DNA from: Sipunculus nudus
Lineage: Eukaryota; Annelida; Sipuncula; Golfingiida; Sipunculidae
Length of the DNA stretch: 64,000 bases
Direction of reading: 5' to 3'
Assembly: GCA_026874595.1 (NCBI GenBank)
Contig: CM049318.1
Coordinates: 25,191,956-25,255,955, forward strand
Positions 1-11,000 of the stretch are shown here, piece by piece. How positions within the stretch are numbered: position 1 is the stretch's first letter; each line of letters opens with the position of its first letter. The notes below the pieces were generated by a model. That model saw nothing but the letters and a program-made list of their open reading frames with translations. It was not told the DNA's origin and made no database searches. A program made the position numbers and the translations under genes.

Positions 1-445
1 TAAAATAATTAACAAACAATCGCACGTGGAGAGGTAGTGTTTATCAATCTGTTAGTGGTAATCAGAAACTGGATATGTGGTGCGTACCATGGCTTACTGA
101 CTGTAAGCCGGTCCATCACAGACCGTTCTTTAAAAGAGGCATAAAAAGTCCGTGTTTGATAACGTGGCACAGTTTTACTATACTACTAAATGGTGATATG
201 AAATGGTTTTCACATAGACTTTGCCTTTTTAGCGACTAATTTAGCAAAAGGCAAAACCTTGATCAATGTAATGATCATTAAAATCCCACGCCCACTCCGT
301 ATCAAAGTCAGCAATATTATATACCAGAGTTTTGATTACCTCGAGACAAAAAAAAAAGAAATAAAAAATAAAAAAGAAATAAATAAAAATATAAAAATAA
401 ATATTGGACCCACACTCAATATTTCAAGGGAGAACCTTTGAAATA
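1..445 (+). other. Intron of CRYL1-like copy A, shared with copy B
   Basis: No coding sequence. Positions about 10-290 align by eye with about 11660-11960 (shared landmarks include GTTTATCAATCTG, CCGTGTTTGATAACGTGGCA and GAAATGGTTTTCACATAGAC). The tandem duplication therefore includes intron 4 and begins left of the window. Confidence 0.8.
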
Positions 446-600
446 CAAGAAAACCTGTGTAATTAGACCACCAATGGGAATGACCAAAACAGTTTTAATT
501 CACATAGGGTCTAATTAGACAAGTTTTAATTATTGTGAATGTTATCGGTTCACTCAAGGGTGGTCTTATTAGACAGGTGGTTTTTAGACAGGTTCCACTG
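446..600 (+). mobile_element. Small Tc1/mariner-pogo-like MITE, intact (empty-site) copy
   Basis: 155-bp unit between TA dinucleotides, with inverted ends: left (degenerate CAGTG)AAACCTGTGTAATTAG, right reverse complement CAGTGGAACCTGTCTAA. Inner arms carry GACCACC and GGTGGTC. The same MITE occurs at the orthologous place in copy B, so it predates the duplication. Copy B carries a hAT-like insertion inside it and this copy does not. Family assignment rests on terminal form and the TA target only. Confidence 0.65.
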
Positions 601-650
601 TACATACATGATATAGATAGCAATGGTATTAATAATCCTATGTTTGACAG

Positions 651-756
651 GATGACGTCATCAGCGTGGAGGACGTTGACAAGGTGATGTCCTGCGGGCT
701 TGGTATGCGCTATGCTTTCATGGGACCATGTGAGACGATTCACCTTAACGCCGATG
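651..756 (+). CDS. CRYL1: CRYL1-like copy A, penultimate coding exon
   Basis: 106 nt, preceded by acceptor TTTGACAG and followed by donor GTATGG. It translates from DDVIS to LNAD plus one base, and matches exon 13864-13969 of the second copy except for V/A and C/F changes. Confidence 0.88.
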
Positions 757-2168
757 GTATGGAAGATTCGTGCTCCCATGAACAAGGCTCTGGTAGCTTC
801 GCTTTCAGAGACCTTGCTTTATCAAGCCGCTCTAGCGTGTATTTTAACGAAGAGTGCACGTGATGTGGCAGAAATCCAACGTCCCAAATGTAAACAGTAC
901 ATAATAATCAAAACTGCACACACCGTCTGAACAAGAACACCTGCACCAGGAAAGGCATCAGTTTGAAGTGCTGTGTCCTATATCTTCAAACTAGACACAC
1001 AAATTGCTTCCAACAAGATCTTGGACATGTTTGAAAACTTGTGTCGTTGACCCGATCATCAAGGAAAATCTGTGGATATACAGGATTTTTCTTAACCCCA
1101 TAACTATTGAGTAACTGCATTTTTATCTTCAAATTTGATACACGAATTAATTCCACCAACTTGTCGGGCAAGATAAAAACAAAATGTGATCTTGACCTTG
1201 GTATCTCTTGCCTTGTAATGTGTCAATATGTGTTTTAATTTATCAATCTGTTTTCTTACGTCATTTGCCGATACGTATGAGAAACCTGAAATCGGCGAAA
1301 ACTGATAACACGCATGTATATATCATTGGTATTATTCATATAACATGAATTCAATACATCCTTGTGATAGTGCTTTGCCGTATGGAAGCGTTTATAATTA
1401 ATATAAGATCAGTTACTTTGACTTCATCCAGTTTGTACCACAGTGCCATTTCAATAGGACAGGGTTAGCACTTTTCATACTCTTCTAGACTGGCTCAGGT
1501 GATGCAATGGTTAAAACATAATTCCTACCACTAACAGAGCCATCAAACTTACTTTGCTGTGTCGCAAAGCTAAGAACAGGTACTGCCACCTCGCGGCAAA
1601 ATATATAAATATAGTACGGCTCTCTAGCCGACTGTTTCATCATTCAGTGATAAGAGCTGGTACACGAATTACGTCTATCGGTACATGGAACACGTTTTAT
1701 TTAAGGAAGTTTAGTAGTAAACGTAAATACTAAATCCATTGCAGGGATAATACTCTTCGGGTACTGATCTCGATCATTTTATTACCCTGTGTAATGATAT
1801 TTGCAAGCCACATACGTTTCATGTGAATAACGATTTTAGACAATTATGATGTGTATATGTTATTACCTTTACCTATACATTTATCTATCTATATATACAG
1901 ATGATGCCGAGTTTATATTTATATATTTATAGGTGTGAACAGCTACGTCGAGCGTTACGGTGAAATGATCTACGACATATCATCAGAGTCAGGACCGCCC
2001 GTGCCGATGAAGCCCGATAGTGCTGAAATGATACGTATCCAGGAAGAGCTGTGTCAGTTTTCACCCATTGAAAATTTGGCAGAGAGGAGAAAATGGCGAG
2101 ACAGTAACGTAGCTAGATTATCCCGACTGAAAGCTGACGCGAACAAAAATGGAAACACACAAGAGTAA
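651..2168 (+). CDS. CRYL1: CRYL1-like gene, upstream copy A, 3' part only (2 exons)
   Basis: Join 651-756 and 1933-2168. The two exons encode the C-terminal domain of lambda-crystallin/L-gulonate 3-dehydrogenase, the NAD-dependent cytosolic enzyme that oxidises L-gulonate in the uronate cycle (family knowledge). Visible hallmarks are [11 protein letters not shown] followed by ETIHLNAD, then the helical tail LAERRKWRD. The start of exon 651 continues codon phase 0 after an intron, so all upstream exons (NAD-binding domain and most catalytic residues) lie left of position 1. The split codon G|GT joins the exons in phase 1. The gene ends at TAA 2166-2168. About 17 of the last 77 residues differ from the downstream copy, and none of the differences is a stop or frameshift, so both copies look maintained. 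It could be a pseudogene if its 5' part is broken; that cannot be seen here. Confidence 0.88.
757..1932 (+). other. Intron 5 of CRYL1-like copy A (1.18 kb)
   Basis: No gene. Aligns by eye with copy B intron 5 up to about 14690 (GACGTCATTTGCCGATACG is shared) and again from about 21860 (ATTCATA-CATGAATTCAAT and CCGTATGGAAGCGTTT are shared). It gives the uninterrupted form of the intron that carries about 7 kb of extra DNA in copy B. Confidence 0.75.
1933..2168 (+). CDS. CRYL1: CRYL1-like copy A, last coding exon
   Basis: Acceptor TTTATAG precedes 1933. The first two bases complete the split Gly codon. The frame runs from [11 protein letters not shown] to the C-terminal NKNGNTQE and TAA. Homologous to exon 22425-22663, which has one extra C-terminal Tyr. 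Confidence 0.88.
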
Positions 2169-4432
2169 TAATATAACCAAAAAGAAAAGTCGATTTTGTG
2201 TTGGCCTTGTGTCAATACAATGAAAATATTCGGTATTACTCTAGAGTTGTTCGCAAGATGTATGTTAAGTAAGAAATTATTTTAAATACATAGGTGCAAC
2301 TGTAAATCAAATGAATATAATAAATATATTTTTTTCCATCACACTAGCAACATCTATTGACGGCTCTTGACACTAACAGTTCGGGTAAATTCTATCAACG
2401 AAAAGAAGTTAATTGCTATAAATGAAATGATGAAAGCAAAAGCTAGAGTCCCGTCTTATCATTAAAAATGGGGTTCCTGTTTGTGTCTGTGACATCTTCT
2501 TTTGTTTAACAAAACCTGTTATGCTGGCTCAAAGGACCCGAACCCAGCTGACGTTTGTTTCGTGTTGTGCGCATGCGCGTGGGAAAGGTGTATTATACCA
2601 TATATTTCACTCTCGCCTGTCATAATAAAAATGTATAAAACGTTTAGGTTTGTACATAATATTCTATTTTTTTAAATATTTCAATCATTAATATCCGTAA
2701 ACATCTATCTTAAAGAATAAAATGGCGATAGGGAGGTCTTTGCATATTATTTCATAATCTTTCAGCAACGTTTAAGAAAAAAAAAAATGATTGAAGTACG
2801 CAGATAAATATGTACCTCGGAGATGCAGAGAATGAAACCGTTTTACGTCTCCACTGTCTCCCAATGACTGTGTCCCTAAGATTCTAAAACACGACGCACG
2901 CTTTATAATTATATATGTGGTAGACCAGGGCTCTAGAGCTATAGATGCGAAATTAAATCTGACAAAGCCCATGTGCGAGATAAATCCAGGCAAAATTATA
3001 TTTTTATTCTGATTTTGCTTTCAATAGGCATCTGTTATAATTTTTTAAATTTTTGAAGAAAAAAATGTAATTAATTTGTCAGCATGAAAAAAAGCATTGT
3101 AGTCAAAGTCTTTCAGAATATGTTAACAGATTTGGCAACGGGCGTAGATTTTGTCTGTATCCATAAATGGCTTGGCAGACTGCCTACTATCTCAGAATTG
3201 GCAACAGGATAACTTTCAGTCTATATTTATTCATAGCTTAGGAAAACTGCCAGCTGTATCAGATTAGGCAATGGGTCGAGAGTGCTCTCAGTGCAGCCAG
3301 GTACAGGTCAAGGGTTCAATCAGTTAAGTACCTACACCTCAGCTGAGACCAACTCTGAATGGAGAAGTTTGATGTATCGGCCTGAAATTTTGGATATGTT
3401 CATGCATCTTTGATGGCTTTGCCTTAAGCAAGACAGGAGTTACAACCTATAATAATTTTTGCCTAGTGCAAGTCCCTGCTTATTTCTCAGGAGAGATTTA
3501 ATATATCAGCCTGAAATTGTGCATATCTGTACATATCGGATAGTTTCTTCGTATACAACTTGTGGCGCCACTTGCAATTCTTTTTATGCATCTTTCACAT
3601 GGTAGACAGGGTATTTTTTTCAGAAAATCGTAACCCTTGAGGGAAATCGTGTTGATGCATGGCATACAGTCTTTTCAGGGGTAATGAATGATGCTGAATC
3701 CGAATCTGCTGTATGCCCAGCGCGCAAATGAGAGCAAATGCCTCTAAATTGATAGTTTGCATGGCAACTTTGGATAATTTTGCAGGAATGATGATGTTTA
3801 AGAAAACGGCTAAAACTTGTTTAATTTTATACATTAATCCTTGGAATAACTTGCAAACTGTTGCAAACTGAAATGTTTTTCTTTTAGGTGTAGTGTTATG
3901 ACCCTGCAGAATTTGGATATATATACACAATTATATATACATACACACACATATATATACACACACAGATTTACACAAACACACACACACACACCCTTGT
4001 ACTATCTTGTTATGTAATGCAGGCCTAGATTTGAAAAGAAAATCCCTTTAACAGATATCAAACTAGCCTCAAAAGTAATCCTTGTAATTATCTTTATAAA
4101 AACCAAAGATCAACTGCGCAGAATATGTTCTGTTCAATGTTGTCCGTTTATTTATGCTGTAGCCATATTATCGCACTTGGTGGCCCCATAAAACACCAAC
4201 CTCCAGCGCAGTGCATTTGAACATGCATAGATAAATCTTTTCTGTGGATAATAATATGGCACTGTACGCCCCTGGTATACAACACATACAAGGTGGCAAC
4301 CAATGCACCATGAACTATAAACTCTGACCTCTCGCAACCTCCGTGTTTTTATGTGTCCACACCAGAGAGAGAAGCTCTGTGCGTGTATATCTAGAAGCCA
4401 AAATCCGCGGACATTAACTGTCAGGCGTCAAT
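2169..4432. other. Intergenic region between CRYL1-like copies
   Basis: Holds the copy A 3'UTR, then sequence shared with the copy B 3' flank. Positions 2925-2975 match about 23165-23210, and 3000-3560 match 25270-25750. A (CA)n run lies near 3940-3990. The promoter of copy B must lie in the right part. I see no clear TATA box near 4433, so it may be TATA-less. Confidence 0.6.
2319..2324 (+). terminator. Polyadenylation signal AATAAA, copy A
   Basis: AATAAA about 150 bp after the copy A stop codon, in a shared 3' flank. The copy B equivalent is at 22793-22798, about 130 bp after its stop. Confidence 0.5.
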
Positions 4433-4473
4433 ATGTCAGCCAGTGAGAAAGGAAAGATTGCTGTAATTGGCAG
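4433..4473 (+). CDS. CRYL1: CRYL1-like copy B, coding exon 1
   Basis: Starts at ATG 4433 ([13 protein letters not shown]) and ends with AG of a split Ser codon before donor GTGAGTG. It gives the first half of the GxGxxG loop. Confidence 0.87.
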
Positions 4474-6586
4474 GTGAGTGCACGAGTATATAACATGACC
4501 ATATAACCCTCTGATGTTAAAAACTACCACACAGCAAAAATTTGATCCGAATCTTACAATGGGGTTCTATTTTGACTTTTATCTTTTGATTTGTCAATCA
4601 AAACTCGAATACCGAAAGTATAGTATACAGACAATTTTACTTCAACCCAAAATGTGACCAGATATCAAAACATGACCAGATACATGTGCATAGGAATATA
4701 TTAAAACTGATACAAATAAATATCTATATATTAATACCGTAAGGCGGTTTTTGTAATTTTCCGTATCTTCTCTGAAACCAACGTACGGATTGCCGTGATT
4801 TTCGACAGAGTTTTACTCCGGGGGCCCTATCTTGGGTTTTCGTACAATTTGCGGTGACCGGCCCGAAATAAACCCCAACGGCAATCCCTTCTCAAAAGGG
4901 GGATCTTTGAAAGAATTGTTTTGCAGGCCTTCCTGCGACCGGGGGTCGCACGAGGAGAAGTTGTAAAAGTTGTAAACACATAATATTGACTTAAAATGTT
5001 TTGAAAATAGAGATTTTTTTCTCATTACTGCATTTACAAATGTATAATTCCTGTAAAAATGTAAATTTAATACGGTTGTACTGGTATTTGTCTCTTTGAT
5101 ATCATTATGCCATCTCATTTTCAATAATGTTTTATGTAATAATCTTTTGTTTTTAAAGACTCAATATTCTTTCATTCAGTATGTATGCCTATTGCGTATA
5201 ATCATGGCCATCATTGTTACTTTTTCACAAATAAAACTGGTATTTTTGCATTCTTTTCTTAGATCTATTCCATGGGCGGTTTCTTTTGTATGTATATGTA
5301 ATATTGTTGATCAGTTTCTCATGTCACACGGTATATGTGTAGATGACTATTTGTCAAAGACCTCGACCACATGTTAGGCACTGGCTTTGGGCGACCGTGT
5401 GCGGCTGTACGCTGTTCCGAAACATATTCCGAACGCTTTTCCAAAAGATTCCACAACATCATGCATATAATGGATCTATATATTAAACGCGTAACGCTAT
5501 TTGTTTGATTTTCCGTATCTCCGGATTTCCGGTGGATTTCCGATACCACCGTATGGATTATCGTGTCCGCCCCAAACCGTGCGTAGTAAGGGTAATTGCT
5601 AGTATAGTATTATTTTCTTAACTGAAGAGGGAAGTTCCCGTGATGGTGCTACTTAAAATGGAAGTTGGAATTAGACATACAAAATAAACATGACACAGTG
5701 CAAAAATGAGAGAGACTAAACCCTAGCTACACTAATATTATACATGATTATATCAAATTGTTAAGGCTGGCTCTTTCAAGAATGTTCCTGTCTGGACCGT
5801 ATTTGAGCTCTGAACTCCAGCTCCCTTTTATCTCACAGAAATAAATAAGTATCTATATGTAAGAATACTGAAGAATGAAGAAAAACAATTACGGAACAAT
5901 TTTGTTTCACTGACAAAGAGAGAATTAAATGTAGAGACGTAGTCAAGATAAGAACAACTACAGACCTTTTTTTTCACCTGGCCAAAGTATAACTGATAGA
6001 ACGAAGTATATGGCTTAGAGGTGCTTTACGAAGTATTTATGGTTTTATCAGAACGACGAAAAGACATAACGGCAGTTATAACAATCTTGGCCTTTTTGGC
6101 ACCTTGAAATTACATTGTTAACAGAAAGATATAGATAGTACAGGGCTTAAGACCCAATATAAACAGAACAGAAGTTACATTGCAGAGTATTATTTATTAC
6201 ACGGCTCAGTTGACATTTAACAGTATTTACAAGAATATAAAGTTGAGACGAGCCAGCCTAACCTTAGTCAGGCAGTGGTACCTGATCGACTGCACTGCGT
6301 GTCCGCCTGTGTCGTATACACACATTCGATATACCACCTTAGGGTTGTCTCAACCACAGCATGTCTATCTCGGGTGATAATAAATGTGGTATTTGTCGTG
6401 GGCGAATCCGAGTCGTTGAAGGGGAGGGGCAAACCCATGAAGACAAATAAGTAAACCTAATTAGAAGGATCTGGCGGGGGAGGGGGGGGGGGGGGGGGGG
6501 GGGAGTTGGCCTAAAAATTTGGTTTAAAACCCTAAAAAAGGTCGGTACGGCTCAAAAGTTGGGGGGGGGGGGGTCCGGTCCGCTAC

Positions 6587-6645
<59 letters not shown>

Positions 6646-7679
6646 CATCCATTGATCGTTGATAACACAGGTTGTGTTATTAGAGATAGCTTCATAGGCC
6701 CCAGGCTACTTCTCTGATACAATACTGCATTGCCCATACCATACAGACATATTGATGTACATGTAGTTCATATTGATATACATGTAGCTGTTAGTAATTT
6801 TTATCACAATGGTCACCAGACACATATAGTCTATCAGTCTTGAGTCATGGATTTTATCATTGTGATTGATCAAAACACAAAGGCCTTCACATATCCATTT
6901 GCCCGTGTGTGTATATCTGTTTGTTAACCATCACGTGGCTCAGTTTCCAGCAGATATTGAAATGTTTCATATTTTGCTTAGACAGTTAGAGGTTATGAAC
7001 ACTGATCCTTTGTGCGTTAACCTCTCAAGCAGACAATTCTTGCAAATGTTACGTACCAGAAGGTTTTCTTTATCAGGAAAATTACACAACACACACACAC
7101 ACAGCCAATGAACATTTTCTCTTTACACTAACATGTGCACAGCAGTATACGGACAAGTCTGTATTTTGGAAAAAGATAACTATAACTGGAACTAGACATA
7201 AATAACATGCGGGAGTCAGTATTAAAAGGAACAGGTGCGCATAAAGTCATGCCTGTGTATATGTATGTATATGTGTGTACGTGTGTTTTCATTGCAAAGA
7301 TGCCTCTATTATATACCATATATAACATTAACAATAGGTCACACCATTACACGTAAACAAGGGACATTAACATTTTATACACTAGTGCATATCTTGCATG
7401 CAATCAAACTGCCAATGAAATTTATATATCAGTGACCTCGCTGTCGCTGCGTATCAGATTTAAACTTACGCGTATTATATGATAACGACTGTGTTTAGCT
7501 TAGCTGACTGAGCCTGGTAAGATGAAGTGATAATCCTGTGACACTCCCATCGATTTAATGGCCATGTTATTGATGATGCCAACTTAAGAGGTATTATTTA
7601 GAAACAATGCTTGCTTTTTTTCACTTTTTCACACCGCCATCTTAAAACGACTGTGTGAAATAGCATTATATATAATATA

Positions 7680-7714
<35 letters not shown>

Positions 7715-8035
7715 GTTATAAATGTTATTTTGGTTTATTAAACCATCAGATGATCCTTTAACAAATAAAATTGAAATTTATGCAGGGAGAACGTCAATCT
7801 TTAAATTATTTTATTTTATTAAATGTGTTATATCTTCTCAACGCACACTCAGGAAAAAAAGTCTCATGTCTGTTTTCATGTAATAACTCTTCGGCTATAT
7901 TGACATATTTATTTATGCAAATATCCAAATTAGAAGTTCCAATCAGCTCCATGCTATTTTCATTTGGGCCCTGTTATGCCAATTCATATTTTATTATACC
8001 TTGCTACAATGGAATATATTAATAAAGATGAATAC

Positions 8036-8093
<58 letters not shown>

Positions 8094-11000
8094 TCATAAA
8101 AATACGTATTAGGGTAATTATATACAGTGTATACTTATTGTATTGATGTATACTTTCAGCGGCCTGATTGGCCGAGGTTGGGCCATGGTCTTTCTGAGCG
8201 GCGGGTACTCGGTCACACTTTACGACATCGAAGAAAAGCAGACGACAGACGCCAGGACCCAAATACGGCAACAGCTGGACCAATTGGAAAAGGATGGTTT
8301 CTTACGCGGGAAAACGTCGGCGTCAGAACAGTTCTCATTGGTGTCCGTGTCTAACGACCTGTCTGAGACCGTTACCGGGGCAACGTATATTCAAGTATGT
8401 GGTTACATTTCAAGCTGACCTATTCCAAATTAAATTATAATACGATACAACACATTTGCCTGTGGAGGATTTATAGTATAGATTTGGCATTGGTTGAGTC
8501 CATTTTCTGACAGGAAACAATTTTCTGTATATTTTACCTAAAAAAACAGGAGGTTTAGTGGTTTGGTAATGGTAGTGGTTTGACTGACACTATATCAGAC
8601 CTAAATATTCGTGAAAGAGTGTAAAAGAAAATAAAACGGAAACTTCCGGATTCGAGTACAGTACATTCCATAACATCACAGTTGCACTTGCCAATTATAC
8701 TTGCAGGGCCCTGGTCCCACTCTCTGTACTAGGTGCAATCCTCCCGTCACATTGGAGGTCGTGGAACACGTTGACCTGGCCTACAAGGCCTGACTAAGAA
8801 TATTGCACGTTAATGTTTTGTTACGATTTTACATGAAAAGAAAATAGCCATGATTGACTTTATATTTTTGTTGCACGATAAAACGTGATCTAATACGGGT
8901 TTCGTCCACTGAAATGTCTAATTTACTATCCGCATTTTTATGGTGCATTTGTTCATTCCTGTCACAGGTTTTTGATATTAAAACGAACAAAAGCATGTAT
9001 AAAGGCAATTCATCGAATTAATTACGGCAGTACCATACAGCTTAGGGCCTACATGCAGCGTCCTGTTTGGGAGTTGTAGGTTCTACAGTCACAACGAAGA
9101 TTACCTATTAGAAGACATTCCAATGCATGTTGTCTTTCTTTGGCAATGTTTTCTTCCGAGTGCAATCCAACAAATTGCTGCCTAATATAACTTATACGTT
9201 TACAGGCGATTGGAAGTCACTGGAATTGAAGAATTACTTAATTTCATTAAGTTTTCTTGTTTTAAACGTTTTAAGATCAAACTTCCAAATCAGTGAAAAG
9301 CATATAGACATCTGAATGAATTCCATGATTAAGAGAGAATCCGTTGACTTGTCATGCACACGTTTGTGTCACATTTTGTTAACCTAGCTAGGTCCGTTAA
9401 ACAGACTTGGCAAATTTCTTTCATAGAAGTTTCTGCTCACAATGTATTATGCGTTCGTCCAGCCAACTATAGACTGTGGCTTAACTGTATGGGGATTCAC
9501 TTTCCGTGCCGCTATTCAGCGTATCCACTGTCGGGCGGCGAGTTTATCATAAGGAGTTAATAAGAGAGAAGAGAAACCGGTTTCATGATAATCGAGCAGC
9601 GAGATTTTTATATTTTTTTTCTGTTGTAACTCGTAAAATGATTTAGCCCCTTCGTATCTGTGTTGTAAATTCACTATGCCTCGGACACCCACCATTATTC
9701 GATATACGTTCAACCGATAGTAATAACAGCATTCTTCCTTAACCACACAACCAATTGTTTAAGGCTGCGTTTCAAAAAAAGTATCTGTTCATACTTCACA
9801 AGTCTTGCAGCGGTATCTTAGCTTCTTTTACTGTGCAAAATTATTTTATCTGCTGAGCCGTTTGCTTGTCGTTATCTTATCCCTCTTAGTACCGAAATGT
9901 CAAGATAACCTAAGTTTTTTAGGGTATAATCTATCATTTTGTATCAGTTTGCCAGTCTTAGTATATCACATTTTATTGTAACTTGTATATTTATCTATTG
10001 TCATGTTTATCATCAATGTCATGTATTTTGTAACTGTAAAAGAGCTCTGCTAACAGCAGACGTGTTCTTCTGGTGCAGGCTACCCCCTGCGGAATGCTGT
10101 AATAAATAAATATTCCTCAACAGGAGTGCGTACCAGAGATAAAGGACCTGAAAGAGGTAGTGTTCAAGCAGTTAGGTGACTTGACAACAGATGGCGTTGT
10201 CCTCGCCAGCTCGAGCAGCGCCATGCCCGCCTCCACGTTCACTGAATCCATGGCAAGGAAAGAACAGACATTGGTTTGTCATCCTGTGAGCGCCAGTTAA
10301 GGATATTACCTTATGTACATATGTATCTACATTTACAATGCATTTTCGTATTGTCGTGTTATGAATTATATTTTGTCTGAAGATTTTGTGGACGCCATTT
10401 TGATAGTAACAGCTCAAGAGAAGTCCGATTATCCTAGATTTTTTTGTATGTTATTCCCGGAATTGATATATTCCCGAAGAATCCTAAAACCCTTTGTAGC
10501 AATGTTTGGGGGTTAACTCGAAATTTACCAGACTCTGTTCAAAAGTTCGTAATTTCGATAATTTACACCATATTGGTCAGATGAAATTCTTTGAAACATA
10601 CAGTATTAACACAGGTAAACATGATATGATCTTTCACAGTTAACTGAAATATTTGGAAACCAATGACGTAATATTAATAGGAAAATAGATAAAAATGGGT
10701 GCAAGCAATCGGTTTATTCAGTTTGGGTCTGGCCAATATGTGTTAACATTTTGAGCCTTGAACGAATGTAAGTTGATTATATAAAAATCTGCATTCTAAG
10801 GAATGCAAGACTCAGCGATGCCTCTTGAAACTTTGTTTGCTTTCACATATTCCCGCATAAACGACTGTTTACATTTCTCTTGATGTGCCTGAGTTAGATA
10901 AATCAATGGTGCCCTGAATATCATGAGATTCTGTCAAAGATTTCTTGAGTTATATTGTGAGTAAACACGCACACACACGGCCGGGGATAAACCCATAACT

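Noticed and set aside
661-930. Continuation of the copy A exon frame past the donor ([12 protein letters not shown])
   Set aside because: The homologous exon in copy B splices at the same GTATGG, and the following residues do not match the CRYL1 family.
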